A stretch of 64,000 nt of DNA. It comes from Novosphingobium sp. MW5 (lineage in GTDB: Bacteria; Pseudomonadota; Alphaproteobacteria; Sphingomonadales; Sphingomonadaceae). Positions 37,400 to 46,658 of the stretch are shown here, piece after piece; the first letter of the stretch is position 1; each line of letters begins with the position of its first letter. The stretch is taken from positions 1,302,001 through 1,366,000 of the forward strand of contig JAPCWB010000001.1 in NCBI GenBank assembly GCA_025938935.1. Direction: 5' to 3'. The notes beneath the pieces were generated by a model. The model ran no database searches. It was not told the origin of the DNA and worked only from the letters and a program-made list of their open reading frames with translations. Both the position numbers and the translations under genes were made by a program.

Positions 37400-38971
37400 A
37401 TGGCTGCACTATCCCGCATCGCCGAGCGCCTGCTCGCCCGCCCGCTGTTGCTCGCGCCCGTACTGGGCGCCGTCGCCGCGCTCGGGTTCGAGCCGCTTCA
37501 CCTGTGGCCGTTGACGCTGCTTTCGGTCGCGTGGCTGACCGTGGCCACGGCAACCGCGCAGAGCCGTTTCCGCGCCTTCCTGACCGGTTGGCTCTGGGCG
37601 GTGGGGCATTTCTGCACCGGCAGTTTCTGGATCGCGACCTCGTTCACTTACCAGGCGGAAATGCCAGCCTCGCTGGGCTTCCTCGGGGTGTTTCTGCTTT
37701 CGCTCTACCTCGCTGTATATCCGGGCCTGGCGGCGCTGGCCGCATGGCACGCAAGGCGGCGACCGCTGGCGCTGGTGCTGGCCTTTGCCGCCGCGTGGAT
37801 TGTCAGCGAATGGCTGCGGTCATGGGTCTTCACCGGTTTCGCCTGGAACCCGCTCGGCATAGCCCTGCTGGGGCCGTTTGACGGGCAGGGGCTCGCCCCG
37901 CTTGCCAAGGTGATCGGCACTTACGGACTTTCGGGCGTGCTGGTGCTGGTGTCGGGCCTGCTGCTCGGCATCGGCCGGAACCGCCGGGGTCTAATGGCCG
38001 GGCTGGCGCTCCTTGTCGTGCTCGCGCCGATGCTGCTCACCGGCCTGATCCCGCCGCCGCAGGGGAAGATGAGATATACCCTGATCCAGCCCAACATCGC
38101 CCAGCAGGACATTGCCAACCCTGACGCCTACGAGGACCAGTTCCAGCGCCTCGCCAAGCTTTCGCTGCCCAGAACGCGCGGGGACGAGCGGCTGGTGCTT
38201 TGGCCGGAAAGTGGCGTGCCGGATTACCTGCGCGAGGGCTATCCCGCCTATTTCTATCAGGAATCGACCTATGCCGGCGATCCCGCCATGGCGCGGCGGC
38301 GGATCGGGGGCGTGATCGGGCCGGGTTCGCTGCTGCTGACCGGTGCGGTCGATCTCGACATGCAGGGCGATGCCATCATCGGCGCCCGCAACGTGGTGAC
38401 TGCGATTGCGCCCGATGGTGCCTTGCGCGGTTCCTATGCCAAGGCACACCTCGTGCCTTACGGCGAATACCTGCCGATGCGCGGCTTGCTCGAACCGCTC
38501 GGCCTGTCGCGGCTGGTGGCAGGCAGCCTCGACTTCCTCCCCGGCCCGGGGCCGCGCACGCTGGACTTCGGGCCCTATGGCAAGGCGGGCTTTCAGGTCT
38601 GCTACGAGATCGTCTTCTCGGGGCAGGTGGCGGACCGCGCCAACCGGCCGGACTACATCTTCAACCCCTCCAACGACGGCTGGTTCGGCGCCCGGGGCCC
38701 GCCTCAGCACCTCGCCCAGGCCCGGCTGCGCGCGATCGAGGAAGGGCTGCCTGTGCTGCGCTCCACCACCAACGGCATCAGCGCCGTGATCGATGCCGAT
38801 GGCATTGTCCGCCAGCACCTGCCGCGCTTTGTCGCGGGCCGGCTTGACGGCAAGGTGCCGCCTGCCCACGCGCCAACGCTTTTCGCGCGTTTCGGCAACA
38901 TGCTCCCGCTTTTGCTGGCCGCAATTCTTCTTGGCCTAAGCGCGCTTGTCTTGAGCCGCGCGCGCCGCTAG
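37400..38971 (+). CDS. lnt: Apolipoprotein N-acyltransferase
   Basis: Adds the third acyl chain to lipoproteins in the inner membrane. 523 residues: about six N-terminal helices followed by a periplasmic nitrilase-like domain. The catalytic triad residues are visible in [13 protein letters not shown] (Glu), [14 protein letters not shown] (Lys) and [12 protein letters not shown] (Cys); NPSNDGWFG also matches. The C-terminus has a last helix. It lies 41 bases upstream of metK in the same direction, but metK appears to have its own operator. Confidence 0.94.
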   Translation: MAALSRIAERLLARPLLLAPVLGAVAALGFEPLHLWPLTLLSVAWLTVATATAQSRFRAFLTGWLWAVGHFCTGSFWIATSFTYQAEMPASLGFLGVFLLSLYLAVYPGLAALAAWHARRRPLALVLAFAAAWIVSEWLRSWVFTGFAWNPLGIALLGPFDGQGLAPLAKVIGTYGLSGVLVLVSGLLLGIGRNRRGLMAGLALLVVLAPMLLTGLIPPPQGKMRYTLIQPNIAQQDIANPDAYEDQFQRLAKLSLPRTRGDERLVLWPESGVPDYLREGYPAYFYQESTYAGDPAMARRRIGGVIGPGSLLLTGAVDLDMQGDAIIGARNVVTAIAPDGALRGSYAKAHLVPYGEYLPMRGLLEPLGLSRLVAGSLDFLPGPGPRTLDFGPYGKAGFQVCYEIVFSGQVADRANRPDYIFNPSNDGWFGARGPPQHLAQARLRAIEEGLPVLRSTTNGISAVIDADGIVRQHLPRFVAGRLDGKVPPAHAPTLFARFGNMLPLLLAAILLGLSALVLSRARR

Positions 38972-38981
38972 GAAGCGCGCC

Positions 38982-39001
38982 ATATAACGATTTCTTTATA
39001 T
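38982..39001 (+). promoter_or_regulatory. Palindromic operator candidate upstream of metK
   Basis: ATATAACGATTTCTTTATAT, a 20-base imperfect palindrome (16 of 20 positions symmetric), 11 bases before the metK start. Its ideal half-site is ATATAAAGA, which resembles operators of ArsR-type regulators of methionine-cycle genes in proteobacteria (recall, not checked). It would allow repression of metK. Confidence 0.55.
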
Positions 39002-39012
39002 CAGGATCGACC

Positions 39013-40218
39013 ATGCGCGAATCGTACCTCTTCACTTCCGAATCCGTCTCCGAAGGCCATCCGGACAAGGTTGCCGACCAGATCAGCGATTCGATCGTCG
39101 ACCTGTTCCTGTCGAAGGACCCCGAAGCGCGCATCGCCTGCGAAACGCTGACCACGACCCAGCTGGTCGTGCTTGCGGGTGAAATCCGCTGCAAGGGCGT
39201 TTACGAGAACGGCGAATGGGCCCCCGGCGCCAAGGAAGAGATCGAGGCCACGGTACGCAAGACCGTGCGCGAGATCGGCTATGAGCAGGACGGTTTCCAC
39301 TGGGAAAAGTTCGAATTCATCAACCGCCTGCACGGCCAGTCGCAGCACATTGCGCAGGGCGTGGATGCCGGTTCCAACAAGGACGAAGGCGCGGGCGACC
39401 AGGGCATCATGTTCGGTTACGCGACCGACGAAACGCCCGACCTGATGCCGGCGACGCTCTATTACAGCCACAAGATCCTGCAGCGCATGGCCGCCGACCG
39501 CCACTCGGGCGCGGCGCCGTTCCTTGAACCCGATGCCAAGAGCCAGGTCACCCTGCGCTATGAAGGCAGCCTGCCCGTCGCCGCGACCGCCGTGGTCGTT
39601 TCGACCCAGCACGCCGCCGGTTATGACGAGGGCGACAAGGAAGCCGAGCTCCACGCCTATGTGAAGCGCGTGGTGGCGGATGTGATCCCGCCGGTACTGC
39701 TGCGCGAGACCGAATACTTCATCAACCCGACCGGCTCGTTCGAAATCGGCGGACCGGACGGCGACGCGGGCCTGACCGGCCGCAAGATCATCGTCGACAC
39801 TTACGGCGGCGCGGCCCCGCATGGCGGCGGCGCTTTCTCGGGCAAGGACCCGACCAAGGTTGACCGTTCGGCTGCCTATATCAGCCGCTATCTTGCCAAG
39901 AACATCGTCGCCGCTGGCCTCGCCACGCGCTGCACGATCCAGCTGGCCTATGCCATCGGCGTGTCGAAGCCGCTGTCGCTCTATGTCGATACGCATGACA
40001 CTGGCACCGTGGGTGATGACAAGATCGAAGCCGCAATCATGGGCATCGAAAAGCTTGGCGGCCTGACCCCGCGCGCCATCCGCACGCACCTCGGCCTCAA
40101 CAAGCCGATCTACCGCAAGACCGCAGCCTATGGCCACTTCGGCCAGAAGGCAGAGGGCGACCTGTTCCCGTGGGAGCGCACCGACCTGGTCGAAGACCTG
40201 AAGGCGGCGCTGGGCTGA
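39013..40218 (+). CDS. metK: S-adenosylmethionine synthetase
   Basis: Makes S-adenosylmethionine from methionine and ATP. 401 residues. Seen: [16 protein letters not shown] with the ATP-binding His and Asp, [18 protein letters not shown], the loop of the active site, and [19 protein letters not shown] (phosphate-binding). It is intact. The 41-base gap after lnt holds the palindromic operator candidate and no room for a known SAM riboswitch class. Confidence 0.97.
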   Translation: MRESYLFTSESVSEGHPDKVADQISDSIVDLFLSKDPEARIACETLTTTQLVVLAGEIRCKGVYENGEWAPGAKEEIEATVRKTVREIGYEQDGFHWEKFEFINRLHGQSQHIAQGVDAGSNKDEGAGDQGIMFGYATDETPDLMPATLYYSHKILQRMAADRHSGAAPFLEPDAKSQVTLRYEGSLPVAATAVVVSTQHAAGYDEGDKEAELHAYVKRVVADVIPPVLLRETEYFINPTGSFEIGGPDGDAGLTGRKIIVDTYGGAAPHGGGAFSGKDPTKVDRSAAYISRYLAKNIVAAGLATRCTIQLAYAIGVSKPLSLYVDTHDTGTVGDDKIEAAIMGIEKLGGLTPRAIRTHLGLNKPIYRKTAAYGHFGQKAEGDLFPWERTDLVEDLKAALG

Positions 40219-40240
40219 TCCAGAACTGAGGGGAATGGGC

Positions 40241-40984
40241 ATGGACTACACTCAGGCCCATTACCTCCTCGCCCTTGCCATGATGATCGGCGCGGCGCTC
40301 TATTCGAGCGTCGGGCACGGCGGAGCCTCGGCCTATATCGCGCTGATGGCGCTGTTCGGTGTGCCCGCGGCGACGATGCGGCCGACCGCGCTGGTGCTCA
40401 ACCTGATCGTCTCCGGGCTGGGCACCTTCCGCTTCGCCAAGGCGGGGCTGCTACGCTGGCGCACGCTGTGGCCGTTCCTGATCGGATCGCTGCCCTTCGC
40501 CTTCATCGGCGGCGCGCTCAAGGTGCCGGGCGAGTACTACCGCCCGCTGCTGGGCGCGGTGCTGCTTTATTCCGGCCTCCGCCTGCTCTGGCCGAAAGCA
40601 ATCAGGGCGCAGGCCGAATGGCACGATCCGCCGGTCTGGGTGGCGGTGCTCTGCGGCGCTGGCATCGGACTATTGTCCGGCATAACGGGGACGGGCGGCG
40701 GCATTTTCCTCTCGCCGCTGCTGCTGTTCATGGCCTGGTCGCTGCCCAAGCCCGCAAGCGCCGCGGCGGCGCTGTTCATCCTCGCCAACTCCGCCTCTGG
40801 CCTGCTCGGCAACCTCAGCCAGGTGCAGGCACTCCCGCACGAATTGCCGCTCTATGCCGGGGCCGTGCTGGTAGGCGGGATTGTCGGCACGACGCTGGGC
40901 ATCCGTCTTTCCACCCCCTGGGTCGTCCGCGCGCTGGGCGCGGTCCTGCTGGTGGCGAGCGCCAAGCTTTTCGGGGTCTATTGA
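40241..40984 (+). CDS. TauE/SafE-family permease
   Basis: A second TauE/SafE-family membrane protein in the window, about 247 residues and unbroken. The ATG at 40241 follows AGGGGA at a good distance; an ATG 6 bases earlier is possible. Seen: SSVGHGGASAYIALM and GLLSGITGTGGGIFLSPLLL, the two repeat signatures of the family. It lies 22 bases after metK. The family exports sulfite, sulfoacetate or other small anions; placement after metK hints at a sulfur link but is only context. Confidence 0.85.
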   Translation: MDYTQAHYLLALAMMIGAALYSSVGHGGASAYIALMALFGVPAATMRPTALVLNLIVSGLGTFRFAKAGLLRWRTLWPFLIGSLPFAFIGGALKVPGEYYRPLLGAVLLYSGLRLLWPKAIRAQAEWHDPPVWVAVLCGAGIGLLSGITGTGGGIFLSPLLLFMAWSLPKPASAAAALFILANSASGLLGNLSQVQALPHELPLYAGAVLVGGIVGTTLGIRLSTPWVVRALGAVLLVASAKLFGVY

Positions 40985-40995
40985 AGGCATGAAAA

Positions 40996-41014
40996 AGGGG
41001 GGATTGCTCCCCCT
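40996..41014 (-). terminator. Convergent terminator hairpin
   Basis: GGGGGGA and TCCCCC arms with loop TTGC. Read leftwards the hairpin is followed by CTTTTTC, read rightwards by CTCTCTT, so it may stop both the TauE gene and the leftward membrane-protein gene. Confidence 0.6.
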
Positions 41015-41041
41015 CTCTTCGACCGGGCCATGATCGTCCGG

Positions 41042-41443
41042 TCAGGCTTCGTTCGTCCGTGCCTCGCGGGCAGCGACTTCATAGCTCGCCTCGTGTAGCC
41101 AGCGACCCACCTTGCGGCCGAACTTGGCGATGGCGTTCATGTTGAAGAAGTGCATGAAGCCCAGCACGACGACGGCGAGCCCGACCTTGCTGGACAGGAA
41201 GCGGATCATGTCAGGCACGGTTACCGGATCATCGCCGAATTGCAGCGTCAGCAGGATGAAGCCGAGATTGACGAGTTAGAAGCCGACCACCAGCAAATGG
41301 TTGGTGGACTTGGCCAGGGTCACATCATGGCCGAAGCACTCGATCAGGAACACCTCGCCGTTGCTGGACAAGGTACGCGCCACCCAGACCGTCAGGCCGA
41401 TGGAGATGGCGAGGTAAAGGACATAGGCAATGGTGATCATCAT
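41042..41443 (-). CDS. Small membrane protein under GbsR-like regulator, in-frame TAA
   Basis: A 133-residue membrane protein interrupted by TAA at codon 56 (41278-41276). Before it: MMITIAYVLYLAISIGLTVW (helix) and STNHLLVVGF; after it, LVNLGFILLTLQFGDDP (helix), SSKVGLAVVVLGFMHFFNMN (helix) and a charged tail. TTCTAA would be TTCTAC or TTCTAT (Tyr) after a single change, so the frame reads through well. It follows AGGAGGAAATG and carries the operator at 41455-41474, shared with the regulator's gene. Either sequence error or a true nonsense mutation. Function unknown. Confidence 0.7.
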
Positions 41444-41454
41444 TTCCTCCTGTT

Positions 41455-41474
41455 ATTTCGGTAAAAACAGAAAT
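41455..41474 (-). promoter_or_regulatory. Operator 1 of the GbsR-like module
   Basis: ATTTCGGTAAAAACAGAAAT, 11 bases upstream of the membrane-protein start. It matches 17 of 20 bases of the site at 42088-42107, which lies upstream of the GbsR-like regulator gene. The shared pattern ATTTC-GTAAA-CAGAAAT suggests both are bound by that regulator. Confidence 0.7.
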
Positions 41475-41520
41475 CTATAAATGCAGGCATATGGTGGTCA
41501 CATAGGGTCCTCCTTTCAGA

Positions 41521-42072
41521 TCAGCTGTCGGATTTGGCCTTGCCCGGAATGAAGCGGGCGACCTTGCTGCCCAGCTTCATCAGGGTGACGAGAGTGCTTT
41601 TGGGCAGGCGGCGAACGTCATCGTACCAGCCGGCCAGCGTGCCCATGAATTCGTGCATCCGCTCGATGCGTTCGCGTACGTGGGCGGGCACGTCCTTGCG
41701 GTCGCGCAGTTCGGCGGCGAGCTTGTCGAGCATGGCGATCGTCGGATCGACCTCGCGCCGCTTGCGTTCGGTGACCACACTGGTCAGCAGTTCCCACAGG
41801 TCGCTCTCGGCCACGAAGTGATCGCGGCGATCACCGGCAACATGCGTGCGCCGGACGATGCGATAGGACTGCAATTCCTTGAGCGCGGTGGAGACATTGG
41901 ACCGCGCGAGGCCAAGCGCGTCGCAGATTTCCTCGGCATGGAGCGGCCGGTCGGACAGGTAGAGCAGGGCATGAACCTGGCTGACCGAGCGGTTGACGCC
42001 CCACTGGCTGCCCATTTCCCCCCAGTGGAGGATGAAGGCCTGAGCCTCGGGAATGTCGGTCAGAGCGGTCAT
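41521..42072 (-). CDS. GbsR/MarR-family transcriptional regulator
   Basis: A 183-residue winged-helix DNA-binding protein. The start MTALTDIPEAQAFILHWGEMG and the helix-turn-helix LHAEEICDALGLARSNVSTALKEL (recognition helix ARSNVSTALKEL) place it with GbsR-type MarR regulators. The rest is a helical dimerisation region. It is transcribed leftwards towards the broken membrane-protein gene, and an operator candidate sits 15 bases before its own start, so autoregulation is likely. No classical ribosome site is visible, so the start could be different. The signal is unknown. Confidence 0.88.
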   Translation of the reverse strand: MTALTDIPEAQAFILHWGEMGSQWGVNRSVSQVHALLYLSDRPLHAEEICDALGLARSNVSTALKELQSYRIVRRTHVAGDRRDHFVAESDLWELLTSVVTERKRREVDPTIAMLDKLAAELRDRKDVPAHVRERIERMHEFMGTLAGWYDDVRRLPKSTLVTLMKLGSKVARFIPGKAKSDS

Positions 42073-42087
42073 CGCGGCGACTCACTA

Positions 42088-42107
42088 ATTTCTGTAAATT
42101 CAGAAAT
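42088..42107 (-). promoter_or_regulatory. Operator 2 of the GbsR-like module
   Basis: ATTTCTGTAAATTCAGAAAT, with perfect 7-bp arms ATTTCTG and CAGAAAT, 15 bases upstream of the GbsR-like regulator start. It is nearly identical to the site at 41455-41474. Confidence 0.75.
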
Positions 42108-42128
42108 AGCCGTAATGGCCGTCAGAAG

Positions 42129-42845
42129 TCAAGCGGCGAGGGTTTGCTTGTGCGGCATGTCCGCGGCCGCGTCCTCCTCATGCGGCCAGCGTTCCATCCG
42201 GGCCATGCCCGGGTCGAGGAAGATCGCCGGAATATGACCGAACAGCAAGGCGCGGTGGATCCAGAAGTCGGTCCATTTCTCGCTCCAGCGCGGGCCTTCG
42301 CGTCCGGTCTTTTCCAGCCACTGGGCATAGGGCTCGAAGTGGTCGGGCTCGTCGACGTGCACGATGCGGAATATGCGCGTCATGATCGGGTCGGAGAGGA
42401 CGTGCGCGTTTTTCAGCAGGACCTCGACCTGCCTGATGCCGCGCTGTTCGGTGAGCACGATCACGCGGCACAGGGTTTCGAACTCCTCCGGGCGGGCGAT
42501 GATCTCGTTGGTGTCGAGCTCGTCGATCTCGCAGCCGAAGGCTTTCAGGATGAAGCGGTCGATGTGGCCGACCCGCCGGTCAAGCGCGAGCGGCATGCGG
42601 CCCTGCCGCTCGAACCAGCGCTTGAACATCAGGTAGTGCTTGTGCTCGTCCGCCCGGTGCTTTTCGATCTGGGCGATGAACGCGTGATCGCCCGGGTGGC
42701 AGGCGCGCACGGCTTCCAGCACGCGGTCGAGCGCGGTGTAGCCGCGGTGTTCGTTGTAGATATAGACCGAGGCGAGGACGTCGAGATAACGATCCCGGAA
42801 GCTCCAGCTAGCGCGTCTGGCCTTGTCCTCGCCCATGCCGGTCAA
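42129..42845 (-). CDS. Ferritin-like di-iron protein
   Basis: A 238-residue, all-helical cytoplasmic protein. Candidate di-iron ligands appear as YNEHRGY near residue 31, EKHRADEHKHYLMF near residue 62, EFETLCRVIVLTEQRG near residue 120, and HVDEPDHFEPY near residue 163. The arrangement resembles rubrerythrin-type or AurF-type ferritin-like proteins. Its start overlaps the end of the glutathione peroxidase gene (ATGA), which suggests an oxidative-stress role, though this is inference. The substrate is unknown. Confidence 0.7.
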   Translation of the reverse strand: MTGMGEDKARRASWSFRDRYLDVLASVYIYNEHRGYTALDRVLEAVRACHPGDHAFIAQIEKHRADEHKHYLMFKRWFERQGRMPLALDRRVGHIDRFILKAFGCEIDELDTNEIIARPEEFETLCRVIVLTEQRGIRQVEVLLKNAHVLSDPIMTRIFRIVHVDEPDHFEPYAQWLEKTGREGPRWSEKWTDFWIHRALLFGHIPAIFLDPGMARMERWPHEEDAAADMPHKQTLAA

Positions 42846-43393
42846 CCGGCCTTGGCCAGCTCCACCTCGATCGCGCCGATCAGGGACATGTCCTCAGGCG
42901 GTGTCGCGGGGGAGAAACGCGCGGCGACATTGCCGTCGCGACCGATCAGGAACTTTTCGAAGTTCCACAGCACTTCAGGATCTTCGGTGGGGGTCAGGCC
43001 GTGGCCGCGCAGCTTTTCGCGCCATTCATCGGCATTGCCCTGCTTGGTCGGCATTGCCGAAGTCAGCGCGGCATAGAGCGGCTGCTTGCCGGGGCCGGTG
43101 ACGTCGCCCTTGGCATACATCGGGAAGCTGACATTGTAGTTCACCGAGCAGAAATCGGCGATCTCGTCATTTGTTCCCGGCTCCTGTCCGGCAAAGTCAT
43201 TGGCCGGGAAGCCGAGCACTTCAAAACCCTGGTCCTTGTAGCGCCGATAGAGCGCCTCCAGCCCCTCGTACTGCGGAGTCAGGCCGCATTTGGATGCGGT
43301 GTTGACCACCAGCAAAACCTTGCCGCGATGATCGCCGAGCGTGTCGAACGAACCGTCGATGCGGCTAAGCGGGATATCCTGAATCTGCGACAT
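42842..43393 (-). CDS. Glutathione peroxidase family protein
   Basis: Reduces peroxides with thiols. 183 residues from ATG 43393, preceded by GAGGAGG. Seen: NTASKCGLTPQYEGLE with the peroxidatic Cys in place of selenocysteine, GFPANDFAGQEPG with its Gln, and WNFEKFLIGRDG with the Trp and Asn of the catalytic tetrad. It overlaps the ferritin-like gene by four bases, giving a probable two-gene unit for peroxide and iron handling. Thioredoxin rather than glutathione may be the real reductant. Confidence 0.92.
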   Translation of the reverse strand: MSQIQDIPLSRIDGSFDTLGDHRGKVLLVVNTASKCGLTPQYEGLEALYRRYKDQGFEVLGFPANDFAGQEPGTNDEIADFCSVNYNVSFPMYAKGDVTGPGKQPLYAALTSAMPTKQGNADEWREKLRGHGLTPTEDPEVLWNFEKFLIGRDGNVAARFSPATPPEDMSLIGAIEVELAKAG

Positions 43394-43469
43394 GGGGGCC
43401 TCCTCGGGCTGGTTGTAGCCTGAAGGTAGTGATCCCTTGAGGGAAGGCAATGGGGCATTGGGGCGCGCG

Positions 43470-44156
43470 TCAGGCGCGGGCGCGATAGTCCGCCGTGATC
43501 TCGCCCGCCTCGGCCAGTTCGGCTTCATGGCTTTCCTCGCGCCATGTCTCGGCCAGCGCCGCGGCCTCCCATTCGCGCATGGCCGGATGGGCAAGCACCG
43601 CATCGACCCATGCCTGACCCTTGCCGACATCGAGGCCGTAAGTGCGCACGCGGAAGGCAACCGGCGCGAAGAAGGCATCGGCGGCGGAGAACTCTGCCCC
43701 CGCCAGCCACGGCCCCCCGAAGCGTTCGAGGCCTTGTTCGAAAATCTCGGTAATGCGGGCCACGTTGGCCTTGAGCGCGGGCGACATCGGCTTGGGCTGC
43801 ACCCGCACGCCGACATTCATCGTGCAGTCGTTGCGCAGCGCCGAAAAGCCCGAGTGCATTTCCGCCACGACGCCCTGCGCCCATGCACGGGCATCGGGAT
43901 CGCTCGGCCAGACGCCCTCATGCCGGTCTGCCAGATAAAGCGTGATACCGAGAGAATCGTGCACCGTGCGGCCTTCATGCAGCAGCGCCGGGACTTGGCC
44001 TGTGGGCGAAAAGCTGCGGAATTCCTCGTAATTCGTCGGCTTGGTGAACGGCTCAATCCGGTCCTCGAAGGCAAGGTCCAGCGCTTTCATCAGCACCCAC
44101 GGGCGCAGCGACCAGCTGGAATAATTGCGGTTCGCGGTGATCAGGACATAGGCCAA
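43470..44156 (-). CDS. Glutathione S-transferase family protein
   Basis: About 228 residues. I start at TTG 44156, because AAGGAAG lies just before it and the next codons (AYVLITANRNYSSWSLRPWV) match the family opening; an ATG at 44198 would overlap the scoB gene. Seen: NYSSWSLRPWVLMKAL (Ser at the active-site position), TGQVPALLHEG and VHDSLGITLYLADRH, followed by an all-helical C-domain. It is downstream of scoB by 10 bases. The substrate is unknown. Confidence 0.85.
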   Translation of the reverse strand: MAYVLITANRNYSSWSLRPWVLMKALDLAFEDRIEPFTKPTNYEEFRSFSPTGQVPALLHEGRTVHDSLGITLYLADRHEGVWPSDPDARAWAQGVVAEMHSGFSALRNDCTMNVGVRVQPKPMSPALKANVARITEIFEQGLERFGGPWLAGAEFSAADAFFAPVAFRVRTYGLDVGKGQAWVDAVLAHPAMREWEAAALAETWREESHEAELAEAGEITADYRARA

Positions 44157-44166
44157 GCCGGCTTCC

Positions 44167-44826
44167 TTATTCGACGTAGTGAGCCGTGGTCCGCTCACGC
44201 ACCTCGGCAGGGGTCACGCCGGGGGCGCATTCGACCAGGCGGAAGGGCGAGCTGTGGTCGGGCCGCTGGAACACGGCAAGGTCTGTGACGATCATGTCGA
44301 CCACGTTCTTGCCCGTCAGCGGCAGGGTGCAGGCCGGGATGAACTTGGCGCTGCCGTCCTTGGCGCAGTGCTCCATGACGACGATGATCTTCTTGACCCC
44401 GGCGACGAGGTCCATGGCGCCGCCCATGCCCTTGATCATCTTGCCGGGGATCATCCAGTTGGCGATGTCGCCGTTCTCGGCCACTTCCATCGCGCCCAGC
44501 ACGGTGAGGTCAATGTGCCCGCCGCGGATCATCGCGAAAGACTGTGCGCTATCGAAATAGGCCGAATGCGGCAGTTCGCTGATCGTCTGCTTGCCGGCGT
44601 TGATCAAGTCCGCGTCCACCTCGTCGTCATAGGGAAACGGGCCGATGCCGAGCATGCCGTTTTCCGACTGGAGCGTCACCGTGATGCCTTCGGGCACGTG
44701 GTTCGCCACAAGGGTCGGGATGCCGATGCCCAGGTTGACATAATAGCCGTCCTGCAGTTCCTGCGCGGCGCGGGCGGCCATCTGGTCGCGGGTCCAGCCC
44801 TTGGTCAGGCCGTTGTGAGTGGTCAT
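44167..44826 (-). CDS. scoB: 3-oxoacid CoA-transferase subunit B
   Basis: The beta subunit of a class I CoA-transferase, which moves CoA between succinyl-CoA and acetoacetate or similar 3-oxoacids. The catalytic Glu is in [12 protein letters not shown]; the glycine-rich [17 protein letters not shown] precedes it, and GGAMDLVAG follows. 219 residues, usual length. Its partner is scoA (45945-46658), but an unrelated lipoprotein gene separates them. 3-oxoadipate transferase activity cannot be excluded. Confidence 0.92.
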   Translation of the reverse strand: MTTHNGLTKGWTRDQMAARAAQELQDGYYVNLGIGIPTLVANHVPEGITVTLQSENGMLGIGPFPYDDEVDADLINAGKQTISELPHSAYFDSAQSFAMIRGGHIDLTVLGAMEVAENGDIANWMIPGKMIKGMGGAMDLVAGVKKIIVVMEHCAKDGSAKFIPACTLPLTGKNVVDMIVTDLAVFQRPDHSSPFRLVECAPGVTPAEVRERTTAHYVE

Positions 44827-44839
44827 GGTGTCTACAGTC

Positions 44840-45945
44840 CTATGGCATCGGAGCCGGAGCGATGAACCAGCCGTTGCCGAACAGGCGGTCGGCCGGGATC
44901 TGGGTGTCCGGGTCCTTGAGGTAATCGAAAGCTTCGTCGAAATCTCCGCGCCGGTCGCCGGCCATGGCGATCACGCACCAGTTGCGCGCGGCGGAAAGGC
45001 GGCGGGCCTGCTTGCGGTCGCCCGGGCCCTTCAGCAGCAGCAGGCGGTCAGTCTTGTTGGGGTCAAGGCCGGTGCGGGCCAGCGCAGCAGCAACCTTTTC
45101 CGCCTGTTCCACCTGAAGCGCGCTTGACCACATGATGGTGATCCCGGCGGCGCGCAGGGCGGAGAGCGCCTCGGCAAGACCCGGCTGCGCGGCGGCGGCG
45201 GCGGGGTTGAACACCTCGAGTTCGGGGTCGAGGTCGATCAGCACGGCGGGCTGCAGGGGGCCGCACTGGGCGCGGCGCGGAGCGCTGAGCGGGTCGTTCG
45301 GGTCGATCACGTCGAGCACGGCATCGGCCAGGGCGAGGACGCGCGCGACAGAGCGTAGGAGGTGAGGCCGAGGTATCCGGCGCTGCGTCCGGCCAGCGGA
45401 GCCGGCTCGGCCGGCAGGACCACGCGCGCGCTGGACGAAGACGCTCGCGGGGCAGGAGTGGCAACCAGTTCCGAGACGGGCGCGGGAGCGGGGGCCGGCT
45501 CTCGGGCAAGTTTTGCCTCCACTGGCGCGGGCGCCAGTTCAACCGGCTTGGGCGCAGGCTGTGGCGCGGGAGCGGGCGCGGGCGCACCCTTGGTGACGAG
45601 AGTGGCCTCGGCGGCCGATGCGGACAGCGCGGATGGCGGCAGGTCGACAACGGTATAGACCTTCGGCGCGGACGGTGCCGGAGCGGCAGGAACCACTACG
45701 GTCTCGGTCACCACAGTGGGAGCGAGGTTGGCCTTGGGCGCCTCTTCGCCAACGAAAACCGCCTTGCGCACTTCGGGTGCCGGGGCTGAGGCATCAGCCT
45801 GACGGGTGCCCTTGCTCGGTCCGTCGATCCCCTTCTTGGCGACCGCGGCACCGGCGACCACCGGGATGGCCACCGCGACGCAGCCCTGCAGGGCAAGCAG
45901 CGCGCCGAGCGCCAGTCCTGCTTTCAGCGCCCCCGCCGTGCGCAT
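44840..45945 (-). CDS. Lipoprotein with HAD-like C-terminal domain, frame broken near 45343
   Basis: A predicted lipoprotein, about 367 residues after repair. N-terminal signal [20 protein letters not shown] ends in lipobox LQGC, followed by a Pro/Ala-rich linker ([20 protein letters not shown]). After LTSYALS the frame slips in the run GCGCGCG at 45340-45347 (one base lost, or two gained), then continues [16 protein letters not shown] and a HAD-like domain with [11 protein letters not shown] (DxD), MWSSALQ, and [16 protein letters not shown]. It could be an acid phosphatase-like enzyme at the membrane. It sits between scoA and scoB and overlaps scoA's stop. Confidence 0.7.
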
Positions 45946-46658
45946 TACGCGGTCTCCCGCTCGCGCACGGTGCGGAACTCGATCTTCTTGTCATAGGGCG
46001 CGCCCAGCACCAGCCGCTGGACATAGACGCCCGGCAGGTGGATCGCATCGGGATCGAGACTGCCGACCTCGACGATTTCCTCCACCTCGACAACGGTTAC
46101 CTTGCCGCAGGTGGCGGCGGGCACGTTGAAATTGCGCGCGGTCTTGCGGAACACGACATTGCCGGTCTTGTCGGCCTTCCAGGCCTTGACGATGGCAAGA
46201 TCGGCAAAGATGCCGCGTTCGAGGATATATTCCTCGCCGTCGAAGACCTTGCTCTCCTTGCCCTCGGCAACCGCGGTGCCGACGCCGGTCTTGGTATAGA
46301 AGCCCGGAATGCCCGCGCCGCCTGCACGCATGCGTTCGGCGAGCGTGCCCTGCGGGCAGAATTCGACCTCAAGCTCGCCTGAGAGGAACTGGCGCTCGAA
46401 CTCCTTGTTCTCACCCACGTAGGACGAGATCATCTTCTTCACCTGCCGCGTGCGCAGCAGCTTGCCGATGCCTTCGTTGTCGATCCCGGCATTGTTGCTG
46501 GCAAAGGTCAGGTCCTTGACGCCCGAGGCTGCGATCGCGTCGATCAGGCGTTCGGGAATGCCGCAAAGGCCAAAACCGCCGCTGGCGATCAGCAGGCCAT
46601 CGCGCAGGACGCCATCAAGGGCGGAAGCGGCATCGGGATAGAGCTTGTTCATTGTCAC
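45945..46658 (-). CDS. scoA: 3-oxoacid CoA-transferase subunit A
   Basis: The alpha subunit of the CoA-transferase, partner of scoB. 237 residues with the glycine-rich [18 protein letters not shown] near residue 24, [36 protein letters not shown] and [18 protein letters not shown], typical of succinyl-CoA:3-ketoacid transferases. Its stop overlaps the start of the HAD lipoprotein gene. It is divergent from the universal stress protein gene, with 188 bases between. The operon order scoA, lipoprotein, scoB is unusual. Confidence 0.92.
   Translation of the reverse strand: MTMNKLYPDAASALDGVLRDGLLIASGGFGLCGIPERLIDAIAASGVKDLTFASNNAGIDNEGIGKLLRTRQVKKMISSYVGENKEFERQFLSGELEVEFCPQGTLAERMRAGGAGIPGFYTKTGVGTAVAEGKESKVFDGEEYILERGIFADLAIVKAWKADKTGNVVFRKTARNFNVPAATCGKVTVVEVEEIVEVGSLDPDAIHLPGVYVQRLVLGAPYDKKIEFRTVRERETA

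Noticed and set aside
38972..39012. SAM riboswitch upstream of metK
   Set aside because: Only 41 bases separate lnt and metK, and no SAM-II or SAM/SAH aptamer pattern is visible; the palindrome fits a protein operator.
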